From: Neodidymelliopsis sp. IMI 364377
Taxonomy: Eukaryota; Ascomycota; Dothideomycetes; Pleosporales; Didymellaceae
Direction of reading: 5' to 3'
DNA length: 64,000 bases
Assembly: GCA_027946375.1 (NCBI GenBank)
Contig: JAPEUT010000126.1
Coordinates: forward strand, 1 to 64,000
Under the pieces are notes generated by a model. It did not search any database, was not told the origin of the DNA, and saw nothing but the letters and a program-made list of their open reading frames with translations. The translations under genes and the position numbers were made by a program. How positions within the stretch are numbered: position 1 is the first letter of the stretch; each line of letters begins with the position of its first letter. Below are positions 12,464 through 21,947 of this stretch, in pieces.

Positions 12464-13303
12464 GTGGAAAAGAAGGCGTTTTCTGGCGATATCGTGCGCC
12501 CCCTCCACCATTCTTTGGAAGGGTTTGTTTGTCTGCTTGGGATTGCGCGTTATAGAGTTATGATACCTTGTTCGTGTAGAGATTGGTGTTTTTAAAATTA
12601 TCGCATTTTCTTCACATGGTTGGAGTTCCTTGCTTGTGTTGTGTGAATCGTTGGTGGGTCGATGTAGGGCCGAGGAGGTAGTCACTTGGCTAAAATTCAC
12701 GTGGGAATATCACGGCGTGTGGCTCTGAGATTCAGATGTTAGAATTTCACCATGCCAGAAGAGACCCTAGATTGCCTTCTACAGTACCGTCAGGACCGTT
12801 GCGACCATGTGTTGTATTCGCCAAAACACTCTTAGGCTGCTCTTATACCGTCGTACAGATTGTTGTCTATGCCGCAAAGACAGGATATGCATGTAATGGC
12901 CATTTCCGCATATCTTCTGCACTGCTTCTATTGTCACTATGAATATGTGTTGTACACACCAAAATAACTCCACACCGACCTGGCCGTATGGCAGTGAAAT
13001 ACTGCTCTTCTGTCCTTGCTGCTGGTCTTCTCCTACCCATATACCGAGCACATTGGGTAATCTTACGTCGTACAAACATGATTTGACTACTGAGTCTCAC
13101 CCTGACAGAAAAAGAAACCACATGTCCAACGGGCCGAAACTTCAACTTTCGTTCCATTGCCACAGTGCGATAACATTCCAGAGGCTACTTGGGTGGCGGC
13201 AATTGTCTTGAGTGTGTTGTAGTACTTGTATGGTGCGTCCCGACCTTTAAGCGGGTATAGGTGATCACTGTTTCCGCAATAGCATGGCATGTCCAGGATT
13301 CGA
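12464..13303. other. intergenic region downstream of palF
   Basis: I support no separate gene here. On the minus strand at 13449-13087 an open frame carries a Cys-rich segment (DMPCYCGNSDH, later a CGFFFC pair). It may be a C-terminal exon of the neighbouring hypothetical gene, as discussed under that gene and in the findings. Confidence 0.45.
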
Positions 13304-14577
13304 TCAGCCCTCTCGTTCAATCGAGTTCGGGAAGAAATTGAAAATACAGTCAAGCTTATTCTCGGTGATCCAGGGGTGGTTGCTTTGGTTGATAGCAGTC
13401 GCTTTTGTGCCGAAGTGTCCATTTTTCGAATTTGTAACCGGAGTGTCACGAAAGAAACTGAGAGCGTCCCTATACGCCTTTGATTTTCGATTGAAGTTTG
13501 GCCCCAGAATCAACAGGACAAGTTTGCAGACTTGCAGTTTACGAGCGGAGATACTAACCTTAAACTCAATCCCAAAAATTACAAGTGTGATGTCTGTGCT
13601 GGTGTGGTAGTAGGCGAGATGTTCTAGTTGTTGAAGCCGTTTTACCAGAGTAGTTGAGTAACTAAGATCTTGATTCTTCGTGACATAGAGTTTGATGAGA
13701 TCGGTGGTGTCTTGATTGTTGAGATGAGAATGCGGTAACGGGAAGACAGAAACCTGGAGGCGGGTCTGAAGCGCTGAATGTGCCGACGAATAGACGTGGG
13801 GTGGCGGAGCTGGAGCAGTGCTTGTGTTGGACAGAGTGCCCACTTCTTCTTCGTCGTCATCATCATTGTGTGGTAGATGGAGTTGATCAATTTCTTTGTG
13901 TTTGAGAATTGCCTGGTTTGCTGACTGTTCTGCAGCGATAGATTCTTCGAGTGTTGGATGCTTAGCATACTCTGGGCTTGAGTCTCGTGCAGATGCTAGT
14001 ATTGGCAGCGGAGAAGTCCCAGCCAGCATCGACAGTGGGATTGGCAGTGACGAAGGCCCAGACGGTATTGACAGTAGAGAAGGCCCGGCCGACGTTCTGG
14101 CGAGCGAAGTTGCACTTGATCCCGATGCAGTCAACAGCGGACCACCTCTAGCATACGGTTTCGTGGGCACGTAGCCGGCTACCACCCACTGCCGAGACGA
14201 AGTATGGCTGCTCTTACTCACATGAACGTATTTTTGTTTTTGTGATGGTTTTGGCGCTGGTGGTACTGTTGGCGCTGACGAGATCAGTGGTGTTGATTCT
14301 GACGACTCTCGTTGAATCTGAACTGATCCTGACTGCCACATCGACGTTGCCAACGCGCACGGAATGGCAGCAGCGATGACCTCGGATGGGAAACGATAAC
14401 CGACGCACTGTAGTTGCTGTTGAATGTGACGTGACACGCTGTCGATGCTTTCGTATGAGTTGCGAGGGGAGACAACCTGGCGTACGCGGCGGAGATGCCA
14501 ATCAAAGTTCTCTGTACAGGAGGGAGTATTAGCTTGTGTCTTATATGGAGTAAGGAAGAGTACGTACGGTTTGCCAT
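13304..14577 (-). CDS. hypothetical Ser/Pro-rich protein, two or three exons
   Basis: I do not recognise a family. Proposed exon 1 is only 10 nt (14577-14568, ATGGCAAACC). It is joined across a 56-bp GTACGT...TACAG intron to exon 2 (14511-13304), giving about 405 aa. The N-terminus (FDWHLRRVRQVV) and the next ~80 residues look globular. A long Ser/Pro/Ala-rich linker follows, with an acidic NDDDDEEE patch and then a short hydrophobic C-terminal part. The last ~60 codons look less protein-like. A GTTAGT donor lies at the codons for IEFK. If an intron starts there, the true end could be the Cys-rich frame finishing at 13087. The gene sits 408 bp downstream of the exonuclease-like gene on the same strand. 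The end of this gene model is unreliable. Confidence 0.5.
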
Positions 14578-14985
14578 AGTTACGATAACAACGAATTGCA
14601 GCAGAGAGCAGTGAGTGCGAAGCGTGGATGTGTGGACGCGTGCGTGCGTAACTCAGAGCCTCAAGAGAGGAAGTGAGAAGGAGAATGGTGAGAACAAATG
14701 GTGCCCGGTTACCAAGCAAGTGGTTGGTGGTGACGTGTGCTCCTTCTCCCCCGTGTAGCGTCCTTCCTTCCGTTGCATCTCCCCTCCCACATTCGCTGCA
14801 TATCGCTCTCGCTCATTGCATATTCCCTCCATTCGCTTCATATCGCTCTCGCACATTGTGTTGTCCTCTCGTCTCCTCCCTCGTTACATCCTGCTCTCGC
14901 TCGCTGTGGTGTCGCTCTCGCTCGTTGTGATGTTCTCTCGCTCGTTGCATCCTGCTTCCATTCGTCATCATGGCCGGCTCCTTCT
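14578..14985. repeat. degenerate minisatellite between two minus-strand genes
   Basis: Roughly 14780-14960 is built from imperfect copies of a ~24-base motif resembling TCGCTCTCGCTCRTTG with variable spacers (...CATATCGCTCTCGC..., ...GTCGCTCTCGCTCGTTG...). On the minus strand it would translate as ERER/HHNERE-like low-complexity peptide, but it holds no convincing gene. It separates the exonuclease-like gene from the Ser/Pro-rich gene. Confidence 0.7.
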
Positions 14986-15930
14986 TCAGTTTGTCCATTT
15001 CTCTGATTTGCCCTTTGCTACATGCAGAATCTGAACCATGGCGAGAGTATCATTGTCTGGGTCGTGCATGCATAACTGTCTTTGTGTCGGGAACATCGAC
15101 CTAAACACGTAGCCAAGCCGTACATTGCCCGGATTTGTGCATCGCCCCATCATACGGGTAACGTCAAAGGGTTGCATGCTTTTTCTGTGCTGGTCAACAA
15201 GAGATGTCAGTTGACTTGGCGGTGTTGAGTCGAGCAATTGGTCGTGTCCAAGCAGCGCTCGGCACACTACGTACATATCGATCATTGTGTACCATGACAG
15301 TAGTGTGTGCGTTTCGATACTGAATCCTGCTGTTCGTAGAAAACAACCAACTGCGCTAAGGCTCATCCCGTTGGTTGTTACGCCGTTGTAGAAATTCATA
15401 AAATACGATTTGCGAGTCCAGACAGAAGTACCGCGGTCACCTTGGTGCGCAGCTAGAAAGTGTTCCATGTCATCTAGGTTAATGCCATCGTAGTCTACGG
15501 ATGTAGATAATACGAGTGTGCCGTCTCGTACATTGCGAATTGATATGGCATAGGGCACAGCGTTTACACCCCTAACTGTACTGAACTCGACGTCGACGGC
15601 CCAAAGAATTCTGTTGTTGTAGTGTTGGTGTAGTACACGGAAGTTTTCTTTGTCAGTGGTGGGAGAAGAGAATATGACGGCGTCCTGGAAATCGATATTG
15701 TGATGCCACCCACGGGGTTTTGCGAGACTTTCCAAAAGCGCTCTCGTCTCCTTGTCGCAAGAGTCCCAAGCTTCGAGGGCGATAGTATAGTGTTCGACAC
15801 AGAAGTCGGAATATGCGCATGGCTCGTACGGGCAACAATAGTGGGCAGCACAAGACTTCTTGTCGTTGTAGTGCATGGATGATAGGAGCTGATCTCTGGT
15901 TTCATCGTCGAGAGGGGGGATTTCTGTCAT
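14986..15930 (-). CDS. DEDDh 3'-5' exonuclease-like protein with Cys/His-rich N-terminus
   Basis: From ATG at 15930 (good context, ACGACATGA) the frame gives about 314 residues. Near the N-terminus is a Cys/His cluster (C-x3-H-x-CC-x4-C-x5-C-x2-H, residues within CAAHYCCPYEPC and YSDFCVEH) that could bind zinc. The core looks like an RNase H-fold exonuclease. WAVDVEFS gives the Exo I Asp-x-Glu pair. WYTMIDMYVV is a candidate Exo II Asp. The C-terminal MHDPDNDTL gives His-x4-Asp, the DEDDh form of Exo III. Substrate and process are unknown. The open frame extends to 16104 without an ATG but begins after a TTTCAG acceptor-like site, so an upstream exon adding ~58 residues is possible. Fold assignment is motif inference only. 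Confidence 0.6.
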   Translation of the reverse strand: MTEIPPLDDETRDQLLSSMHYNDKKSCAAHYCCPYEPCAYSDFCVEHYTIALEAWDSCDKETRALLESLAKPRGWHHNIDFQDAVIFSSPTTDKENFRVLHQHYNNRILWAVDVEFSTVRGVNAVPYAISIRNVRDGTLVLSTSVDYDGINLDDMEHFLAAHQGDRGTSVWTRKSYFMNFYNGVTTNGMSLSAVGCFLRTAGFSIETHTLLSWYTMIDMYVVCRALLGHDQLLDSTPPSQLTSLVDQHRKSMQPFDVTRMMGRCTNPGNVRLGYVFRSMFPTQRQLCMHDPDNDTLAMVQILHVAKGKSEKWTN

Positions 15931-16862
15931 GTCGTTTGTTTGTTCTGGGCGGGCTTCGAAATCTTCGTTGGTTGGAATTTGTCCATGAAGCCTATCGAGT
16001 GAGACAGACGTCGAGGTCGGCGCAACGAAATCGAAGCTTTCAAGATGTACAACTTCAAAAGGCTCCTTTGGCTTGGTAGATTTGAAGCGAAGACTAAGCA
16101 ACACTGAAACATCCCGTCAAGTGTAACTGGGCCCCAGGTCTCGAACCTCTCACTGTGCTTTGTAGTTATCAGCGTCGAGTAAGTGAGAACGTGATGTATC
16201 GGTTGGGGCACTGGAGTCCTGCCTACACTAGTAAGCAAGCGCGGACGCGGTGGTACCTTCCTTTGACACCCTCCAACACGATATTGTCGCCGCTACAGCA
16301 TTGTGATGAAGTTTTGATTCCGATTGCATTTCAGATCTGTTTTCCTGTGTCTTTTGAGAGTGGAGTTCACATGGCTCCACAATACTGCGATCCAAGACGT
16401 CTAAGGCTCGAAAGACATTCCACGATCCTCAAAGCTCTGTACTCTACCAATCTTATCTCCTATATATATTATACAAACTGCCATACTTCCATCAAGCATT
16501 CTTGGTCCAACGGTAGGATAATTGCCTTCCAAGCAATTGGCCCGAGTAGAGATGTTTTGAGGCCAAAGGTATCAGTGCGGTATTGGATAGACGAATCGCT
16601 ACCGTACTGGTATGAATTTAGGTACTTTATGTACTAGCGGGACCTATTGCCGCACGTAATGGCGACTGTCCTTTACTCTTGGGCCCGTTGCCTGACATAA
16701 GGTGGCTAAGAACTACATATAGCTAAAAAGTCGGTGGCTGAGCTCAAGATGGCTTTCATAAGGTTAGGGTCAGCATCTACGAAGTATGACCTATAAGGCT
16801 AAGGCGTCCAAGCAGATCAATCAGATCAATCAGAGCAAAAAAGGCGGCTTGGAAGAGGAGTT
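15931..16862. other. intergenic region containing a truncated tRNA-Gly copy
   Basis: No protein gene is supported. The open frame at 15927-16238 is a shadow or possible upstream exon of the exonuclease-like gene. The only recognisable element is the truncated tRNA-Gly at 16496-16544, listed separately. Confidence 0.55.
16496..16544 (+). pseudogene. truncated tRNA-Gly(TCC) copy, inverted relative to the intact gene
   Basis: The first 49 bases match the intact tRNA-Gly at 16863-16933 in opposite orientation, apart from one C/T change in the D loop (CAACGGTA against CAATGGTA). Acceptor 5' strand, D arm and complete anticodon arm with TCC are present. The match stops abruptly at GGCCCG in the T stem, so no T arm or 3' acceptor strand remains. 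The 5' flank also matches (ACTTCCATCAA directly upstream, then a diverged AT-rich stretch), so this is a DNA-level duplication rather than a retrotransposed tRNA. Confidence 0.85.
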
Positions 16863-16933
16863 TGCATCCTCCGGGAATCGAACCCGGGCCAATTGCTTGG
16901 AAGGCAATTATCCTACCATTGGACCAAGAATGC
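16863..16933 (-). tRNA. tRNA-Gly (anticodon TCC)
   Basis: A 71-nt cloverleaf read on the minus strand. The acceptor stem is GCATTCT with AGGATGC (one G-T pair) and discriminator A. The D arm has GGTA in the loop. The anticodon stem is ATTGC/GCAAT with loop CTTCCAA, giving TCC, which reads GGA. The T arm is CCGGG-TTCGATT-CCCGG with an exact B-box. There is no intron. No CCA is encoded, as expected for a nuclear gene. Confidence 0.96.
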
Positions 16934-17632
16934 TTGATGGAAGTGTGTTCGTCTGTGTAAAATATATTGCCAAAAAATGCATAATTGTTCTTTTCGCTTT
17001 TTGGAGGTTCATGCACAAAATTCGAGACGCTCGATGTTTTCTTTTGCTGGTTACAGTACCGCCTGCACCTCTGTCAAACTAGGTTTTTGCATAGTATATT
17101 GGTTCTCTGCAGAGGAATCTGTAATTACTCTACACTTCACTTATAGACTTCTGGAGTGATTCAGAACACAGCAAAGTGGTTTTACGGAGGCCGTATGGTA
17201 GCCTTGTCGTGATTCCCTCGGCCTTGTAATCCACATTGCAGGGGAAAATCAGCATACAAAATACCACATCTCGAAATTAAACTTGTCACGAATAACAGGG
17301 CACATATTCAGTCTTCCATCATTTTTCCCTTTGCGGACAGGCACGCCCTCGGATCTGGTGTTGAGGAGGCTGAGATCTCGCAGCGGCTTGGCTAAGAAGG
17401 CGCGCCCCTCAACGCGGGGCAGCTGCATGCGTTATCGATTGGTGGGACGTCATCCTTCAAAAGTTTGAAACCGCACATCGGAGCTGTAGTCAGCGTTTCT
17501 TTGTCAGTAGGACCGTGGAGGACTGGTTGTTGCGCAGTAGCTCGTCTAGCACATATTCCATGCCGTAGCCCAGTTGTGCCCAGTCTCCAGTCGCGAGCAT
17601 TGGGTCATTACACGTGCGGAAAGAGCCCCTCC

Positions 17633-17639
17633 TGACTCA
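17633..17639 (+). promoter_or_regulatory. Gcn4/CPC1-type element TGACTCA upstream of HIS1
   Basis: A perfect TGACTCA, the consensus bound by the bZIP regulators Gcn4 (yeast), CPC1 and CpcA (filamentous fungi), lies 317 bp upstream of the HIS1 ATG. HIS genes are classic targets of general amino-acid control. Chance occurrence within a 1-kb promoter is roughly one in eight, so the gene context carries much of the weight. Confidence 0.55.
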
Positions 17640-17887
17640 CCTACGGGCGCGATAGGCAAGACGCGCAAAAGTTGTCGACTAAACGACACATCCACCGCTC
17701 CCAACCCACATACATCTGCAGCGCGCGCACATCTCCGTTCTCCGCCAGACCCGTCAGTACCCAATTAGACGTTCCTACGTGGGCACTCGGTCTCAGCTCG
17801 CGCGCAAAACATTGAAGCCCAGCCGTCCTCCGTCGCACCGCTGTTTGCAATACCCCATACCTTAATTGCGTGCTAGATATAACCAGC

Positions 17888-17950
17888 ATGGATCTAGTCA
17901 ACTCGTACGTGCTTCCTCCCCGCTTCGTCTTTCCCTTGTACACCACATAG
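17888..17950 (+). promoter_or_regulatory. 20-codon upstream ORF in the HIS1 leader
   Basis: ATG-GAT-CTA... runs 20 codons and stops at TAG just five bases before the HIS1 ATG. It is out of frame with HIS1. A GTACGT...ACATAG pair at 17905-17950 could alternatively be a leader intron that removes most of it. Whether it is in the transcript is not shown by the sequence. Confidence 0.45.
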
Positions 17951-17955
17951 ACAAC

Positions 17956-19132
17956 ATGCCTCACACCAACGGTGCCAATGGCGCGGAGCTGCCGACTGAG
18001 ATGGAATACATCATGCAAAGAGCGCGTCAAGGCAGTCGCAGCTTGCCATTCATGACTGACACATTGGGCAACAGTCTAAACGACCGATTGCTCTTCGCGG
18101 TACCCAAGAGTGAGTGTTCCGCTCTGCCAATTGCCGGACTGTACTCATGAATGCAACAGAGGGCCGTCTCCACCAAGTCTGTCTCGACCTCCTCCACGGT
18201 TCCGACATTCAATTCCACCGCCACTCGCGCCTCGACATCGCGCTGGTCAAGAACCTGCCTCTCGCGCTCGTCTTCCTCCCGGCAGCCGACATTCCCACAT
18301 TCGTCGGTGAAGGCCGCGTTGATCTCGGTATTACCGGCCGCGACCAAGTTGAAGAGCACGAATGCGCTGTGCCCCCCACCGCGACAACTGGCGTAGTGGA
18401 GGTCCTCGACCTCGACTTCGGCAAATGCAGTCTGCAAGTCCAGGTCCCCTCCAAGGGCGACCTGGCTAAGCCAGAAGACCTGATTGGAAAGAACGTCGTC
18501 ACTTCTTTCACGAACCTCGCAGAGCAGTACTTCAGGAAACTCGAGGCCGAGCAGAGCGGCGCGACAAACGGCGATGCAAGCGACGCGAAGCTCAAGACAA
18601 AGATCAAGTATGTTGGTGGCAGTGTAGAGGCAGCCTGTGCGCTTGGTGTCGCAGACGGCATTGTCGATCTCGTCGAGTCGGGCGAGACGATGCGCGCAGC
18701 AGGTCTGAAGGCCATCTCTACAGTCGTCTCGTCCAGCGCTATCCTCATCAAGTCGAAGCACCCCTCAGACCCCAAGCTTGTCGATCTGATCACAGCCAGG
18801 ATAAAGGGTGTCATTAGTAAGTCTCCCTCACTATTCAGCTACTCTGCAGACTTCTTTGCAATCTACTTGCAAATTACATACTAACCAGTGCAGCCGCCCA
18901 AAAGTACGTCCTCTGCACATACAACATCGAGCGCTCGAAGCTCGACATCGCCAAGACTATCACCCCCGGAAACCGCGCGCCGACCGTTACCTCGCTCGAG
19001 GAGAGCGGCTGGGTCGCCATCTCCGTCATGGTGCAGAGGAAGCAGATTGCTATTGCTATGGATAAGCTTACCGAGGCGGGCGCTTGCGATATCCTGGTAA
19101 CCAAGATTGAGAACTCGAGAACCCACGATTAG
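17956..19132 (+). CDS. HIS1: ATP phosphoribosyltransferase (first step of histidine synthesis)
   Basis: Joins ATP and PRPP to form phosphoribosyl-ATP in the cytosol. It is the committed, histidine-inhibited step of the pathway. Exons are 17956-18109, 18160-18816 and 18894-19132, giving about 349 aa. The exon 1/2 splice restores LLFAVPKKGRL, the conserved opening of the catalytic domain. DIPTFVGEGRVDLGITGRDQ is in the middle. VDLVESGETMRAAGL is the PRPP-binding signature. Exon 3 codes the regulatory C-terminal domain, with ending KIENSRTHD. The protein is longer than yeast His1 because of an N-terminal extension and a small Ser/Asn/Gly-rich insert. ATG 17956 is the first ATG in frame. It is convergent with the zinc-cluster gene, with 228 bp between stop codons. 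Confidence 0.96.
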
Positions 19133-19360
19133 GCAGCGCGAATGCACAGGATAGTATAGATGGTAGCTCTCAAAAGTGTTGCACTGGATAATCTATTTCG
19201 GGGTATCTGTTAAACATACGATGACATACAGGAAGCAAATCATAGGCCTCCTGACTTTTGGAGTATGAAGACAACATATCGAAAATCTTTCTAGTCTCTC
19301 GGCGTCTCTCATAAGGATAATGTGCGACCTCTCTCAACTCGGCTTCTGCAGAGCAGTAGA

Positions 19361-21947
19361 TCACCCGAAAAACTCACCAGAGACGAGTGTTTCCCACGGT
19401 TTCCCTGTGTCCCAGACACGGCGCATAAGGGATCTCGCTCTGTCAATCTAACCATCACATTAGCATACAGTGCAGTGACAGACAATTCTAAAGAGCTTAC
19501 CTGCGTCATCCCAAACCCCTCAACCCCCCTCAGCCGCTCCATAATCTTCTCCCTCTGCCCTTCATCCTGCGCATCGCACCCCGCCACAAACATAGGAAAG
19601 AGCAGACACGCCTCGGCCGACGACCCGCGTCGAACCTTGTACAGTAACGCCACGATCTCGTGGATGGCACTCTGCACTTCAACATCTGTGGCTGGCTTGC
19701 CGAGAACGCGCCGGTACAGGTGGATGAGCCCGCCCCAGTGGAACATCTCATTCGTGGCATAGATTTCTGTCGCGTCCCATGCGCCTTCTGATTCTGCTTC
19801 GGCGTCGCTGCGGTGATTACAGCCTTTGTGAATGTGTTGGTCTGACAGGCCTTCTTCGAGTTCGTGTCTGATGTGCATGGCTTGGTCGTAGATCTCTGGA
19901 CTGGGATGCCAGTTTTGTCGTATATTGCCATCAGCATCAATACGCAGGGGTTCGCACAGTTTTGCGAGTTCAGAGATCTTGGCTAGACTGCCGACGCAGC
20001 GGTTTGTGAAGCCCATGAGGCAGTCGATTTCAAAGTCTTGGTCTGCCGATGCGTTTTCAGAGGACCAGTAGAAGGAGCCGAGGGGAGTGTCGTTTTTGTT
20101 GCCGCTGAGGGATCCGAGGACGTCGAGGTAGGCGAACCAGCGTGAGAGGAAGTAGGCGACGCGGTCTTGTCGGTCCATGCCCCGGGGTCCTCCTCTTGCC
20201 ATGACCATCTGGCGTGCCATCTGTAGGTGGCTTTGCCAGGATATGGGGACTTCGAATGTGTTGGATGCGATGATTTCTAGGCTTGCCATCATGATTACGG
20301 CGGCTAGAGTGCTGTTTGAGATGTGGTTGGGGTTTTCAGTGAGTGATTGGCGCAGTTTGGGGAATACGTCCTGGACCCAGACGGCAATTCGGTTGGCTGG
20401 TTCCGGTTGATTGAGCATGCGGGCGCGGTGGGAGGCACTGTAGGCAAGCAAAAGGTTCATAATGCTTTCATCGCGTACAGCCACTGTCAGGGTCAACTAA
20501 GACGTAATGTATGAGGCTAGCACAGACTTACTTTCTGGCAAGATTTGGCGGAAGGGGTTCTTCTCGCAATCGTGAGGGACGAGGATTCGCGCAGTGTGGT
20601 TGATGAAGTGGTGGAAGTAGAGTAGGTTCATCTTGTTCTCCATCAATAGTGGAGGCAACGGCTCCAGTGATTTGGGTATCCGTATCTGGACCGGCTTAAC
20701 GTAGTATCCTCCTTTTCCAAAGGCCATATCTTTGCTACGGGGCTCTTGCTCTACAAATGAGAAGTCATTGTTCAACTTCACAGTACCGATCGGTGGGCTG
20801 AAAATGGCAATGGCAGATTGATCTTGATTCCTAGGTGTGTCGAAGTCTGGCAAGCCCATATCATACCCGTACGTGGTAGCTAGGGAGTCTGTGACGGGAT
20901 ACCGCCGTTTTGATTCGCCTTCGAGACTGTGCTCCTGCAAGCTATTATTATGTGCATCGTTGATTAGAGATTGTACTGAGAGTCGACGTAAGTCGGTCGA
21001 CGGTTGTGTGGGACTCTGTTGCTTCGCTGAAGTTCGCATCGTTGGGTCTTCAGAGCCTACTGAAGAGTTCGGGGTCAACGGCATCGTCATTGAAGGATTA
21101 TAGGGTGTAGGCGGACCTGTATTTGGCGAGCATGCATCTGAGAAAGTTGTAGCAGGAGAGTCTGCTGAATGGCTCGATTTGTGTCGTTTGTAAGTAGAGT
21201 CTGCCAACCCCCGAGGCGGAGGCATCGACGGTGAAGAAACAGGTGCACCTGCATTGAGGGAAGTGAAGCCAGCATTGCTATAGCTGAAGCTCTCAAAAAC
21301 TGGGCCCGGTGGCGACGAGAAGTCAAGAGAAGGTTGGAAGTGAGTTTGGTCAAAGGGCGCCGACGCAGCCTGACTACTCGCGTTCTGATAGTACTGACCC
21401 TGCTGCGATGCTCCAGTGTCGTTTCCAAATTGACGTGCACCTGACTGGCCTAATCGAACCAACACTGGATCGACAGCGGATGGGGCCGATCGAGGAGGTG
21501 AGGCGTGAGATGATGAACAGTCATTCCGATTTACGGGATTCGAGTGGACTACCGGATCAGGGGTGGGTGGATATACTGACGACATATCATCTTCGAACGA
21601 GAAGGTCGATGTGTAAGGACTGCCTGACCCCATGCTCGATACATCTGAGCCAGATCTTCCTGGGTCCCGTTTTGAACGCCCACCCCAGTTGAGCCGAATA
21701 CTGTAGTCGCATGGATCGCCCTGACGTTCACAGTTTAGGCAATTCGGCTTCTCCTCTCCACTGTAAGATGGTCATCGCCAGTCACATCCAAGACAGATCG
21801 GACAATAATCACCACTTGATCTTGCGCGCTTTACATGGCCTGTCCAGGTGTTAGTCCAGCTGCGGATAACAGACATGCATTGACTTGCCAACAGCCATTG
21901 CGCGATCGTTTCTTCGGCTCGACGCCGGGCTTCTTTGGGCGAGGCAT
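19361..21947 (-). CDS. Zn2Cys6 transcription factor with fungal-specific regulatory domain, five exons
   Basis: Exons: 21947-21889, 21839-21813 (27 nt), 21760-20532, 20483-19501, 19447-19361; about 794 aa. The binuclear zinc cluster spans residues 19-46 with Cys at 19, 22, 29, 36, 39 and 46, fitting C-x2-C-x6-C-x6-C-x2-C-x6-C. It is preceded by a basic stretch and followed by YSIRLNWGGRSKRDP. A long Ser/Pro-rich linker comes next. The C-terminal half resembles the fungal_trans_2/DUF3468 domain (NPFRQILPEMAVRDESIMNL, LLLAYSASHRARML), and the protein ends ETLVSGEFFG, a typical terminus in this family. Intron 1 has a GC donor (GCAAGT), needed to keep the zinc cluster in frame. Target genes are unknown and neighbours give no clear hint. 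Confidence 0.9.

Larger units (their letters stand above)
16934..17955. other. HIS1 upstream region
   Basis: No protein gene is supported. The 5' part is the flank of the tRNA. The 3' ~450 bp is the probable HIS1 promoter and leader. It contains CACGTG at 17611-17616, TGACTCA at 17633-17639 and a short upstream ORF at 17888-17950. Confidence 0.6.
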
